From assembly GCA_028015205.1 (NCBI GenBank), contig JAPWFG010000015.1, positions 372,001-436,000 of the forward strand: a DNA stretch of 64,000 nucleotides, read 5' to 3'. Source of the stretch: Mytilisepta virgata. Lineage: Eukaryota > Mollusca > Bivalvia > Mytilida > Mytilidae. Shown one piece after another: positions 41,913 through 53,274 of the stretch. The notes beneath the pieces are model-generated. The model was not told where the DNA came from and did no database searches. It saw only the letters and a list, made by a program, of their open reading frames with translations. The position numbers and the translations under genes are program-made. Numbering within the stretch: the first letter of the stretch is position 1; each line of letters opens with the position of its first letter.

Positions 41913-42959
41913 TCTGTTATAATTTCGGAATATTAATAAGGAAACGGAATTTTATAGAAGGTTTTAGCTTGTTTCAGAATCCTATTTTTTATGCATTTTG
42001 TCTGCTTTTATGTTTGTTTGATATTAGAATAAATATGTTTAAAGTGAAAAAAAAATACAGTAAAGAGTACAAAACACAAAAGGATAGGTGTAAGCCTATT
42101 GTGTATTTAAATTTATTTCTAAAAATTGATATGGAGAGACATAATGGGACAAAAAGTGATAATACCAACTTCCATTTTGTTATATACATTTCATAAGTGG
42201 TAATATACCAACATCGCATTTATCTACATTTCCCAGATATAATACTCCAGGGCATAAATTACCATCGATGACTTCCAGAGAGAAAGTGAGAGGGAGTCAC
42301 TCTGCCACATGGCCTGAAAAGAGTGCGTTTCATCAGATATTCTATACAAAACACAAAAATGTTGCCATTTACCTGAAAAGCTAATCAAACCGTTAAACAG
42401 ACTTATCCATAAGGGTTATAGTTACGATACTGTTGTCAAGCCATTTAAGATGGCATTTTTGGAATTAATATTGATTCACTGATAGGGTCCTTGCGTCGGA
42501 AATAAACACATTTATTCTAAAACGAGTTGTTGGCATGATATGTTCTTCTCGTATAATTTATGATGAAATTATACTAAACCCCTAACGGCAGGGATTGTGG
42601 TTGATTTTTTATATGATAAAGACATAATCTTTCGATCAGTTTAATTGAGGTCTGGAGCTGGCATTTCAGTAACTGCTAGTAGTCCTTTGTTAATATATAT
42701 TGATCTTTGTCAATTTGCTTAGTTTTTTCGGGTACCTTTTCTAACATCGGACTTCTTTTGAACTGGGCTTTACGGTGCGTATCGCCTTGTGTTTGTTTTT
42801 TCCATATTGACTAGAGGTACAGGGGAGGGTTGAGATATCACAAAAAATGTCGGGAACCTCTAGCATTTGTTATTATTGTGTGTGTTTTTAATTTTGATTT
42901 ATTTTTATGTTCCGGAGTGTGGCGCCCATTTCGCTGAACTGATATGCATTTCTGTTTAT

Positions 42960-43092
42960 GGGACAGCTAAAGCCTTATTATTTTTCTCACTACGTTGAAG
43001 ATCCATGGGTAGTCATGGGCTGTTTTCTGCTCGTTGGTCGGGTTGTTGTCTACTTCGACACATTCCCCGTTTCCATTCTCTATTCTATTGTC
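42960..43092 (-). repeat. Second copy of the mytilid-type dispersed repeat
   Basis: The reverse complement begins aatagaatagagaatggaaa and contains gtagacaacaacccgacc and gagcagaaaacagcccatga, matching 26962-27060. Confidence 0.7.
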
Positions 43093-43639
43093 ATCAGATA
43101 TTTTACAGACGTCATCAATTATTGATATTGAACGTTACAATGTACCATTACAAATGACATTGAAGTTTAAATTGTTATCAAACATTGTTTACCTTAACTG
43201 ATGTATCAGTTGTGCCATTTTGAGAATAACTGTGTTAGATTACATGCATAAGACAAATGTGTATCGTACTAGGAGCAAGAACTGCTGACTTTTTCTAGAA
43301 TAGCTTGGTTTCTGACTTGTAATATCGGATTTTGCTTTGTCCCTATTGATCACGTGTAATGTTTGTTGTTGCAAAGCTTTATTTGGCCTCTATATGAAAA
43401 TATCATTTATATTAATCAGCTGTGTGTGTGGTATCTGTCTATGCATCTATAAATTGTGTTTTTTTCCAAGAAATGATACCTAAGCCCGGTAGGCCTACAT
43501 GTTAAGGTTGTTTAATACAATACGATTTCATTGGATTCCGTAAGGCGGACATTCGGATAGGGCAGATGGCTTAACAGCCAATTGAAAACGATTTAACAAA
43601 TCAAATCGCTCAATGCTTCCTGGTATTTAAGTCCATTTT

Positions 43640-44720
43640 ATCTAAACCAATATGTCTTAAAACATGATACAGAATGTCAAAATTTCAACAAAGCTTACAA
43701 ATCATACTATATAACCACATTTTTCATTTTGAGATTGGTCAAATTTTCGGCTAAAGTCACATATTTAACCCAGATTTTACCTTTATATTAAAGTTGAGCC
43801 CTTATAATTCTTTACAGATTTACACATTTCTTTTGCTAGAAATCACATATATATTTAACCCATATTTCTTTCATACCAATACATATAATTCAAAACATAT
43901 ATTAAATAAATTTAAAACAAGAAATTATTTTTTCATTTTAAGTTAATAGATTTTGAAAATGTAACCATAAAAATAATTTTTTCTTCATTTTTCAGTTTTT
44001 CACATTTTTTCTTTAAAAATCACATTTTTACTCAAAATTTACCTCTCTATCAATATTTATATTGAAAAGACAATATTTAAAAGCTTTAAAATTAACAGTT
44101 AAATTTACGACATTGCAATTAATTGGCGGTTGATTGATTTTAAAGCTAGATTGTCAGAAACCACAAGACCAAATGAATTTCTATTTTGCAGGAATGTTTC
44201 CTAGATGGTCCTCTACCATATTTGTACTTTTGGTGCCGATTGGATATCCATGATGGCCGCCACCATGGGACATAGTTAACATAAGGCCTTATGTGAAATA
44301 CATACAAACAACTTCTTCTTCGAAACCATTTCACAGATGCCTGAATGATTTTTTTGATGGTCCTCTACCAAATTTGTAATTTTGATTCCGATTGGAAATC
44401 CAAGATGGCTATCACTGTAGGACATAGTTAACACAGGACCCAATGTTCAAAAATCTTTTTGATTTAACAACCATGTGGATATAACAGATCTTACATTTTC
44501 CAATGGGCTAATAGAAGCCAGGTAAGTGATACAGGCTCAGGTGAGCCTCTAGTGATATTATGAATTCCTCTGACTCAACATTAATATAAAGGTATATTCT
44601 GAGTTAAATAAATGATTTTAGCAGAAAATTGGGAAAAAATGAAAAAAGTGGTTATATGGTATGATTTTAAAGCTTTGTTGAAATTTTGACATTCTATATT
44701 ATGTTTCGAGAAATTATAAT
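43640..44720. mobile_element. Element bounded by about 85-bp inverted repeats
   Basis: 43660-43740 (cagaatgtcaaaatttcaac ... accacatttttcatttt) is the near inverse of 44628-44712 (aatgaaaaaagtggttatat ... ttgaaattttgacattct). The interior holds AT-rich 'aaatcacat(t/a)tttaaccc'-type repeats and two related copies of 'gatggtcctctaccatatttgta' (44202, 44358). No ORF of protein character, so probably a non-autonomous DNA element carrying another repeat. Confidence 0.65.
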
Positions 44721-45077
44721 TTATCAAATTTGAGTAAAATTTAATAAGACTTGTGGTAATTTGTGTTATCTTTATCAGATCATGTCACAGATTTATGATT
44801 TTATAGTTTAACCAAACTTATTGACTTTCTTATTACAAATAATGTCACAGAATGTTCATTCATCATCGATAAGATCTTCATCTGTGATTGGGGTTGAATT
44901 AGAACAATGTATACCGCTGCGTCCGCTACATCCACTAGAGGAACTTAGTAGAAAGTCTCGGATAGGCTGTTGTGACATTTCCAATATATTTTTGTTCTGC
45001 TAAACCAAAATTGAAACTGCAGATAAACAAGAAATGAGTGAAATTGCGCAGCATTTGAAGTGCTGAGAAATGGGCCT

Positions 45078-45410
45078 TATCTCGAAAATGACTGAACTTG
45101 AACGCTAACCACACGACTTGCAGACATTGTTTTTGCAGTGAATTTTCTCCAACGTAACAGATCAAGGCCCTCTAATGGAATTCCACCATACAATGTAGCA
45201 ATTGCCTCTTCTCCATCTTTAATAATTATATCTTTCGAGACGTTGTCAGTCATAAATACGTATCGGTCTTGATTTTCTTTAGCGCAAATTGTTTGCCTAT
45301 TCCAAACAACCTACTTCTGTCAGTAATAGCATGGATATATTGGAGCTGGTAACAAAGATCTTCTCCAATTACTAGTCTTTGTACACTTGTAGAGATGGTG
45401 TGATTTTTTA
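45078..45410 (-). pseudogene. Conserved-looking coding fragment, frameshifted, family uncertain
   Basis: Two frames read continuously. The upstream one contains LVIGEDLCYQLQYIHAI and SRLFGIGKQFALK. After a +1 shift near 45290 the next reads RYVFMTDNVSKDIIIKDGEE, AIATLYGGIPLEGLDLLRWR, KFTAKTMSASRVVSVQVQ and stops. The 'GEEA...LYGG...LD-LR-x-x-F-x-x-K' pattern is one I recall in uncharacterised, repeat-associated invertebrate proteins, but I cannot name the family. It is truncated at both ends with no splice sites, so a remnant is the likely reading. Confidence 0.4.
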
Positions 45411-45435
45411 CATTTCCATAATGTGGGTAACGAGG

Positions 45436-45615
45436 ACTAATATACCTAAGGAGCAAATAAAAAAACCTAATCCATTGTACAGACAAACCCTGAAAACTAA
45501 AAAACAATAAACAACACGAACACCTATAAAAACCAGCGGTGAACCCATGTGCTTCAGAAGGTTAAGCAGTTCCTGCTCCGTACACGACGGTCAATCCGGT
45601 GGAAGTCACAAATCG
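45436..45615 (-). repeat. PLE 3'-tail copy, type 2, diverged
   Basis: The reverse complement shares gcacatgggttcaccgctgg, tttttataggtgttcgtgtt, gtctgtacaatggatta and tgctccttaggtatat with 47580-47745. Confidence 0.75.
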
Positions 45616-45870
45616 GTGCGATGTGGGTAAAAACATTTTTAAGATAAATGTACAGGATATTCTGACCTAGAACAACGGTTCTATCATACAACAATTTTTG
45701 AGTATTCTACTTTAGAATCATTCTGGACGGTTCCTTCTTTTAAGAAATACATTAAAGAGTTTAAGGTGGTCAGATATGCAATTTATGGATTTAAATGAAT
45801 GCATTTAAACAGCACGGCCCTGTAATTAAGTTTTGTTATATATACATGTATAACATGTATTAGTTCGTAT

Positions 45871-46310
45871 TTGACAATGCTTCTCACTCTCTGCATGCAT
45901 AGATTCCTTGTAAAAAACACTGATAAAAAGTACTATGAGACTGATGTTGTTCACATGATGGAATTTCTCATTGACATTTTTGTTGAGTTTGGAGGACAGG
46001 TTTTTCAACAGATGATCGGCATCCCAATGGGGTCAAACTGTGCACCGCTTATGGCTGAAATGTTCTTGTTTTCATATGGAGCATTCTGAATCGGAAAGAA
46101 AAGAAACTAGCACAGTCTTTTAATTTAAGTTTCCACTATATAAATGATGTCACTTAATAATCCTTATTTTAAAGTTTACCAACATCTCATCTATCCAAGG
46201 GAACTTGATATTAAAGAGACAACAGTCAAACATTCTTCTGTTTCATATCACATCTAGATTTGTACTTTTAATGGATAGTAATGGGCGAGTGAAATAAAAA
46301 CTTCAATACA
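45871..46310 (+). pseudogene. Penelope-like RT fragment
   Basis: The frame 45871-46089 reads VVHMMEFLIDIFVEFGG, QQMIGIPMGSNCAPLMAEMF and LFSYGAF. After a stop, KLAQSFNLSFHYINDV (catalytic YIDD changed to YIND) and LIYPRELDIKETT follow with frame changes. This is the palm region of a PLE RT. The altered metal-binding Asp and the frame breaks make it inactive. Confidence 0.85.
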
Positions 46311-46564
46311 AACGTGATGATTTTAATTTATATGTATCCATGTGGCGCGTGTTTGCTGTGTTTCATTATCCTGCCTTTGTCTTGTTCTTAGACTTAGAAT
46401 TTAGGACTTTTCCTACTGTTTTGTCGCTTCGGTATTCTTTTGCCGATATTTAGTAACTTAGATAGATTATAAATTATTTATATATTTCATATTAATAATA
46501 TAAATAATAACTTTGAAGCTATTGGCAAGCTGCAGAGTACTTTCTTGATAAATGTACCAAATAT

Positions 46565-46680
46565 ACAAACAGGAACCTCATACCCTTTCGGAGCACCTGG
46601 GTTCACTCAGGAGTTCGTGTTGTTCATTGTTTTTTAGTTTTCTGTGTTTATTTGTTGTGATCGTGGTTGTCAGTTGTCTT
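46565..46680 (+). repeat. PLE 3'-tail copy, type 2, short
   Basis: tacccttcggagcacctggg-like text with aggagttcgtgttgttcatt and gttttctgtgtttatttgtt matches 47570-47665. Confidence 0.7.
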
Positions 46681-46734
46681 AAATCACATCTTATATATTC
46701 TACATTATTGACTAACAATAGAATATAAGCCTAA

Positions 46735-46960
46735 ATATGATAAAATCTGTCAATACAATACAAAATGTCAAAGTACGCCAATACGACACATACCCATCCA
46801 ATATACCGTATTGACTAGTCAATATTACATATTGGACTGCTTAGGCATTAACGGATCATATTGGACTAGTCATAGGCATTAAAGGATCACATTTGACTAG
46901 TCAATACGACATATATGACTGGTTAGTCAATAAAGGTATAATTGCGCAAGGTTTTCCATA
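46735..46960. repeat. ACTAGTCAATA-rich irregular repeat
   Basis: The text gactagtcaatacgacatat or its variants recurs several times, with tattggactagtcataggca and ggcattaaaggatcacat. It lies between PLE fragments. Confidence 0.6.
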
Positions 46961-46979
46961 TTGGCTTAGTTATTAAGAA

Positions 46980-47745
46980 ACTAGCCCAAATCCTTTAATT
47001 TCACTCTTCGTTATATAGATGATGTGTTGTTAAATAACGACAAATTCCAAGACTTTCTACATCTTATCTACCCCAGTGAGCTTGAAATTAAGGATACTAC
47101 AGATACACAAAAGTCCGCTTCATATTTGGATTTGTTTCTTGAAATAGACTATGAGGGACATTGAAGACAAAACTTTATGACAAACGTGATGACTTCAACT
47201 TTCCTATTGTTAATTTTCCCTTCTTGAATAGCAATATACCAGCATCGCCTGCATATGGCGTCTACGTTTCTCAGCTTATCCGATTTTCAAGGACTTGCGT
47301 CAGTTACCATAAATTTCGACAAAGAGGATTACTGCTGTTACAAAAGCTTCTTAACCAGCGTTTTATCAGGGATAAGTTGATGTCATCACTTAGGAAATTT
47401 TACGGTCGTCATCACGAATTGATTGACCATTACAGTGTTCCAATATCTAAGACGATGTTGGACCTGTTCTCACTGTCGTAACCTTTCATGTGCCTCCACC
47501 GATTTGTGACTTCCCCCGGTTTGACTTTGTTGAACTTCACGACGGGTGCCGTATACGGGGCAGGAACTGCGTACCCTTCCGGAGCACCTGGGTTTACTCC
47601 TGGTTTTTATAGGAGTTCGTGTTGTTCATTTTTTTTAGTTTTCTGTGTTTATTTGTTGTGCTTGTGGTTGTTCATTTGTCATCCCGGGTTTGTCTGTCCA
47701 ATGGATTACGTTTTTTGGATTGCTCCTTAGGTATATTTGTCCTTT
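46980..47745 (+). pseudogene. Penelope-like RT fragment with its 3' tail
   Basis: It reads NPLISLFVIYIDDVLL-type text (YIDD intact near 47015), LIYPSELEIKDTTD and SASYLDLFLEIDY. Then comes a stop at 47162, and the frame 47161-47481 with KRDDFNFPIVNFPFL, YGVYVSQLIRFSRTC and LRKFYGRHHELID. It ends at the stop near 47481 and runs directly into the type 2 tail (47482-47745). This physical link identifies that tail as a PLE 3' UTR. No nuclease domain is present; 5' truncated. Confidence 0.85.
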
Positions 47746-48190
47746 TTATTGGTCATTGGCTAGCCATATTGGACTTCGGCTTCGCCTCAGTCCAATACGA
47801 CTTGCCTCGGACCAATAAATAAGCCAATATGGCAAACCTTACGCAATAATACTATAGTATAACACTTCACCAATAAACAATAAGAGTGACATGAAACCGG
47901 CTTTACCTAAAGTTATTAATTCTATTGAAACGACCTACCACCTGCATGTTGTGCATCGCGGGAAATCTATTTTGTAACTTGTTTATACTCTGTAAATGTT
48001 TAAAAAAAACTCATATTAACTGAATATTGATTGGTTTCGTTAATCCATGTTTTATATTATCTTCAGTTTTCAAACGGATTTTCTAAAGAAAAATTCTGGC
48101 GATATATGGCATTGAAATCATGTGGGCTAGATTTATTCTCTCAGCGTATCGAACTTTTATTACCACCCTAAATTTGTATATTAAACTTGG
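47746..48190. other. No gene recognised
   Basis: Short PLE-adjacent sequence with gactagg-like and tccaatacgac motifs, then AT-rich DNA. Confidence 0.4.
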
Positions 48191-48194
48191 ATAA

Positions 48195-48330
48195 ACAACA
48201 AAATTGACAACAGGAAAGGTCAACAGTGACATACCAACTAATCAAAGCAAACCAACACACAGAACTCCGGACAAAAAATTCACATAAAAGAAAACAGAGT
48301 CAGGAAAGTCTGACTTGGTACAGACACTTA
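48195..48330 (+). repeat. Dispersed repeat (aacaggaaaggtcaaca family), copy 2
   Basis: Matches 29290-29440. The end, gtctgacttggtacagacac, also resembles 31946-31965 and (inverted) 50060-50080. Confidence 0.6.
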
Positions 48331-48799
48331 ACAGTGGTGGAAGTAAACTGGCTTTATTGGTACTCAATGGTCTGCCATATTTGGTTGAAGACGTACAATG
48401 AACTTTGACCTGAGGGATACAAAATAAGTGCGTAAATAATACATAGTGTTACGCCGTATGAATGAAGCTTCTGTGACAAAACGGATCATGACAACTGAAC
48501 AACTATTAATGCTTTAAAACTGTATACAATTGAGAAACTTTCCATAAAAATTTCCAAGTGATTAAATGAATATGACCCTGTGATTTTTTTCGTAGAGATT
48601 TTGAAACAGGGAATTTTTATTTGGCGCAAGGAAAATTTTTATCATGCCTCGTGTTTACATAAATGATGAAAAATTGAAAGCGACATCACACCCCGAAAAT
48701 GAAAGTAGACATGAACCAGTGTATGGCCATTTTTGAACCATCACTCATACCCGAACGAAACTTACAGACCGAGTGACAGCATGATATTTCAGAATTTCT

Positions 48800-49021
48800 A
48801 TAACATGACGCTTTGTTGTGTTTGGAGGTAGGATATTTCAACAAATTGGCGGTATTCCTATTTGAACAAACTGTGATCCTCGACTTGCCTATCTATTTTT
48901 ACATTCATACGAGTCGGAGTTTATTCAAACTTTGATTAAAGACAAGAAGATCAAAGAGACTGGGTCAGTTAATTTCAGACACAATGATGATGTTCTCTCA
49001 ATTATTAATCCAGAATTTTCT
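48800..49021 (+). pseudogene. Penelope-like RT fragment, 5' part of a split copy
   Basis: Broken frames read VFGGRIFQQIGGIPI, NCDPRLAYLF and SYESEFIQTLIKDKKI, with a degraded HNDDV at the catalytic site, and end LSIINPEF at about 49018. A LINE tail begins at once, and the PLE resumes at 49736. Confidence 0.75.
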
Positions 49022-49735
49022 AATTGGATTTCATTAATAGTATACCATGGATAAATAATGTTAAGGGAATTTTTGATAATTGTGGTTTATCTTATGTATG
49101 GAATAGGCATACTTTTAACAATAAGACATGGCTTTATAATAATATAAGGCAGACTCTAATAGATCAGTTCAAGCAAACATGGCATGATCTAGTACAAACT
49201 TCTCCCAAAGCACTGAATTATAGACTATATAAGGATAAACTGGAATTTGAAAAATATTTCGACTTTCTTGAAGATAAAAATCTGAAATATTTATGCCACT
49301 TTCGGACATTGAATATGAAACTTCCAATTGAAACCGGTAGATGGAATAATATTGATAGAGAGAATCGAATTTGCTTTTTGTGTAATAGTGGGGATCTTGG
49401 GGATGAATTCCATTTCTTGCTAAAATGTCCATATTTTCATATTAGTAGAAACCAAAACAGTATATAAAAAAGAAATATTATTGTAGACCTAATGTTTTGA
49501 AATTTAAAGAATTGATGAATTGTAATCGGTTTGTAGACAAGACAAATTTGTGTAAATTTTTAAAGATTGTTAATGTTAGGTTAAACTCTCCAGGGTAGCA
49601 TTTTATATGATTACAATGTACTTCCATTTATCCATTCGTTTGTTTATATTTATATTATGTATACAGTTTATGTTTCTCTGTACCATGTTTATTTGGTTTG
49701 TGAGAATAAAGATATATATTGATTAATAAATCATT
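49022..49735 (+). pseudogene. 5'-truncated LINE tail nested in the PLE fragment
   Basis: The frame 49024-49467 contains SYVWNRHTFNNKTWLYNNIR, LKYLCHFRTLNMKLPIETGR, ICFLCNSGDLGDEFHFLLKC and PYFH, the C-terminal zinc-like tail of a non-LTR retrotransposon. The 3' end is ttatttggtttgtgagaataaagatatatat. The surrounding PLE reading continues on both sides, so insertion is clear. Confidence 0.8.
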
Positions 49736-49945
49736 AAAGAAACCACTGACACATATACAGCTTCCTCTGCCTGATTTTTAGATATATACCTCGAATTTGA
49801 CTATAGTGGTCATCTCGGTAACAGAATCTATCACAAACGTGACTTCAATTTTGAAAGTATAAATTATCCACACCTTAGCAGCCATATACCTACTTCACCC
49901 GCTTACGGGGTATACATATCTCAACTTATACGATATGCAGTTTTT
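49736..49945 (+). pseudogene. Penelope-like RT fragment, 3' part of the split copy
   Basis: It reads IKETTDTYTASSA, then after a stop FLDIYLEFDYSGHL, YHKRDDFNFESINYPHLSS and TSPAYGVYISQLIRYA, ending abruptly near 49945. It continues the copy broken at 49021. Confidence 0.8.
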
Positions 49946-50639
49946 CATTTATTTATTGTTCCCCTGGTTTTTTCCAATATGGACACATGAACGACTGTCA
50001 TACAAGTGGGAGGTTTGGCTAGCCTTAAAACCTGGTTTAACCAACCATTTTCTTCGTAAAATGCCTGTACCAAGTCAGGATTAAGGCAGTTATTTTCAAT
50101 GTGTTCCGCTGGTTGATACGGTTGAGTTTCTTTTCGTTTTTTTCGGTGTTTTTAGACTTTCCCTTATTGAATGCACCTTGCAGTACAGTACCCTTGTTAT
50201 GACCTTTATTCATCAATGACACTCTGATGTATAAAACATTCTATAGAACCTAATGGCATCTGTACAGATTAATAATTCCACTACGTCATGTAATTAGTTA
50301 CCTACAGTCTATTAATAGCACAGCCATGTCGTGTGGACAAACATAATCACCGATGCTGATTAACATTGCAACAGTTAATACAATTTCCAAAATAATTTTA
50401 ACTGAATGTGATGTTCCAGGTGCCGAAATTGTGTATCCAGAAATTGAAAATCATTCAAATATTCAATTGCAAAGATGGTGAGCTTGCAGAGATCTGCTTT
50501 CTAATGGAAACAGATAAGTTTTAATTTAAAGTTAAGTTAATTTTCTTTCTTTAAAAATCTATATCCATGAGTAACTCTGTATATTTGTGTATAAAAAGTG
50601 TAAAATCACATCAAGAGAGAACCTGACGTGATATATATG

Positions 50640-50870
50640 TAAAGTCAAGAAATACCAAAAGGAAATTCGAAGGAGGGAAAAATCGAAACAACTGACAAAA
50701 TCCGGAGAACAACGAAGGCAAAACCAAAACAATACATACATAATTAAAATCATATGAACAACATAGACCCACCCAAAAACCGGGGATAGATTTAGGTGCT
50801 CCGGAAGAGTAAGGAGTCTCTGCATCCTGTAGGACACCCACTATGCTTCTCACGTCAAAATCGGTATGAG
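50640..50870 (-). repeat. PLE 3'-tail copy, type 1, minus strand
   Basis: The reverse complement shares gatgcagagactccttactc, ttccggagcacctaaatcta, ttcgttgttctccgg and ccctccttcgaatttcctt with 62795-63005. Confidence 0.75.
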
Positions 50871-51539
50871 GAAGGGATAACATCAATGCTTTATTCAACA
50901 TTCTACCAGAAGCAAAACAATGTTTGTGCATTCCATGAAAATAAAAAAAACCCAAATAGATAGTAATTCTGTTACTATTACTGAAGATGCATATATGTTT
51001 ATAACAATATCTAAAATCAAAATTCCATATTATACCGTAAACAGTAATTTTGTACTTTCATCTACTTGTATTCTCAAAGCTATCATTCATCATTTAACAA
51101 AAGTTGTTGTTTGTACATCTGCATACATCTGCCCTTCCCACCTATATTTCATTGATTTCAAAACACACTCGTTGATTGTTTTCTTAAACTCGGCTACATA
51201 ACAGTCGTCCCTTATGAAACATCTAGCTACACATTCAATGCTGCTCATCGCTTTTAAGGATTCAATAAAATTTCCATTGTATGCTTGTCCAGGAATACGA
51301 CAAGACGGTCGACCATCTATTCTCGATCCTGAAACAATGTCTTATTATTTTCTCTTACTAAAATATTTGATAACATTATGCCCGTCAAAAGAATAAAATC
51401 AATTGCAATCGATCTTATTATACTAGTCACGAAATCTGACATTTAAAATATAAATAAGTCTTTAAAAAGAGCTCTGTCGACAGATATGCCTGTTTATTTA
51501 TTTGGTTCCACATATTTCATATTTATGTTGTGTATCATG
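50871..51539. other. No gene recognised
   Basis: Open frames at 50920-51201 and 51214-51396 (plus) lack recognisable domains, splice sites or codon bias that I can judge. Confidence 0.35.
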
Positions 51540-51544
51540 TAGGA

Positions 51545-51845
51545 AATTGATTGTCGTTTGCTTAAAGTCCAGTGGCAAATATTTCATGCTTCATCAGTAC
51601 GAGAACCAGTTCAACAATTTATCAAACAATTCAAATAGAGAAAGGAGGGACACAAAGGGGATCCAATTTTGACTACATGTAAAAGGGTGGATGGTTAGGT
51701 AGAGTCATCTAATTTAGCCTTCTGTGCGGCCACCAGCCTATTTTTTTTCTAAATCCACAAAAGGGGTCTAGCGTGCATTCTCACAACCCACTATGGTTCT
51801 CTGTGTGATTCATCTCCCGTGATCCAGCAGCAAATTGTCCATCCT
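51545..51845 (+). repeat. Dispersed repeat pair, copy 1
   Basis: Shares gtccagtggc, gaaccagtt, caacaattcaaatag, acacaaaggggat and acccactatggt with 52615-52860 in the same orientation, about 1.06 kb apart. Confidence 0.65.
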
Positions 51846-52196
51846 TATGACAGTATGGGTTATATGTGACTATCTATCAATTTGTTGGATTTGTCGACAT
51901 GACCTAGACCTATTAAATGTACAGCCTTCAATTTACTAGTACATTGTTGTGTATAACAAATTCTGATCAAACCGGTACTAGATGCCGTTTCAAATAAAGA
52001 AATGTTTGACGCACGCCCAATCAAATTCTACAAAAAAATGTTTGACCATTCAGGCAGGTCGGAATATTCATAGCTGTGTGGTTGTTTACAATTTCTGTTG
52101 TCCGTTTTATTATTAACGAACTTATAAACCTGCCTATTAGCTTGGTCACCTGGTTACTGTCACTAAAAGTCGTACAACTATGATCGAGACTGTTTC

Positions 52197-52310
52197 AGAT
52201 GACGTCAATAGAACGTAAACACCAAAGTTTCATGATAGTTAATGAGAGTTTTTTCACATGACGTCAATAGAATGTAAACACCAAAGTTTCATGATAGATA
52301 AGGAGAGGCT
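52197..52310 (+). repeat. 59-bp tandem duplication, each with a TGACGTCA octamer
   Basis: The text tgacgtcaatagaa(c/t)gtaaa ... caaagtttcatgatag occurs at 52199 and 52258. Each unit starts with the palindromic octamer that is the consensus CREB/ATF site. Confidence 0.85.
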
Positions 52311-52609
52311 TGAGTACCCATAAATCCTGGTTAACATCACCACTGTTTTGAGTGTATGTATGAAGTCAAATTATCATGATTATATTTTGCCGTTATGTTT
52401 GTATAGGTGTTCCTTTGTGTAATGTTTTGTCTGTTCAGCGGCGTTGATTTATTTGTACATCATTGTAGTTCTTTTGTAGTTTTCATTGACAAAACTGAAA
52501 AACGATTGCTATATATATCAAACTTTCCACTGTTACAATGACATCTGAACCGCTTTTGCATTCACGCCAATGAGAAATATCACTCAATTATCTGCCTAGA
52601 TTGATTCAT

Positions 52610-52935
52610 TGTTGTTTAACGTCCAGTGGCTTCTGCAGGACGTGAACCAGTTTAATTTATCCAACAATTCAAATAGGGATAGAATGGTACACAAAGGGGA
52701 ACAAATTTTGACTGCCACTGTAGAACAAGGATGGTAGGTAGGGTTGAATAATTCAGACTTCTGTAGCGGAATTAGCCTAATCTTTTTCGAAAACTGCAGA
52801 AGAGGCCTTAAGTGTGCAGGGAGTGTGGCATTCTCGGAACACGTTACCCACTATGGTCTGCGGTCAGGCTTTCCGTATAATGGCCTGAAAACCCCCAACG
52901 AAAGGGTCTCTCCCTTAGACCTGAGGACAAAATGG
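52610..52935 (+). repeat. Dispersed repeat pair, copy 2
   Basis: See 51545-51845. This copy runs further (ggcctgaaaacccccaacga ... cccttagacctgagg). Non-coding. Confidence 0.65.
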
Positions 52936-53028
52936 TGACAATATCCTTCCCTTGTTAACTTATTTGAAGTGAAGTTAACTGACAAATGTTTCTCATGAAA
53001 ATAATATATTCCTCATTGTCGTACTAAC

Positions 53029-53274
53029 CTTGTTTCAGTGAGGGCAATTCTCCGTAAGCCTGCAATTCGCATATAGTCAAACGATGTAGATCGTTCTTCA
53101 ATATTCTGATATACTGCCCCTCAGTATTGAGTGGACATGTGATGTTCACAAATGTTGTTGTTTCTACTTGATAATGGCACAAAATAGCTCCACCTGTATC
53201 AAAAACTGTTGTCCAACTGTCGCATGCCTTTTTAGGTTGAATAACGTAGACCCCAAAATCGCCAAAACGATACA
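53029..53274 (-). CDS. Fucolectin-like domain, second-half exon
   Basis: 246 nt. Acceptor TTTAACTATTTTAG (phase 1 in) and donor AAG|GTTAGT (phase 1 out). It encodes YRFGDFGVYVIQ, CDSWTTVFDTGGAILCHYQV, FVNITCPLNTEGQYIRIL and LTICELQAYG. The closing 'G-x-Y-I/V-x-x-L ... L-T-I-C-E-L/V-x-x-Y/F-G' is the hallmark end of F-type (fucolectin/tachylectin-4/pentraxin-like) domains that bind fucose. It continues the domain begun at 55167. The phase-1 exit predicts another exon at lower coordinates, which I could not find. Secreted or surface lectin; immune role inferred. Confidence 0.82.

Noticed and set aside
41612..42196. 194-codon plus-strand ORF
   Set aside because: It is antisense to a PLE tail, then translates a (CT)n(AT)n microsatellite and T-runs. 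No protein character.
44146..44334. Short Arg/Tyr-rich ORF
   Set aside because: Part of a twice-present non-coding repeat within the inverted-repeat element at 43640-44720.
47488..47730. 80-codon ORF with YPSGAPGFTPG
   Set aside because: It lies in the PLE 3' tail and occurs with frame changes in the other tail copies, so it is not coding.
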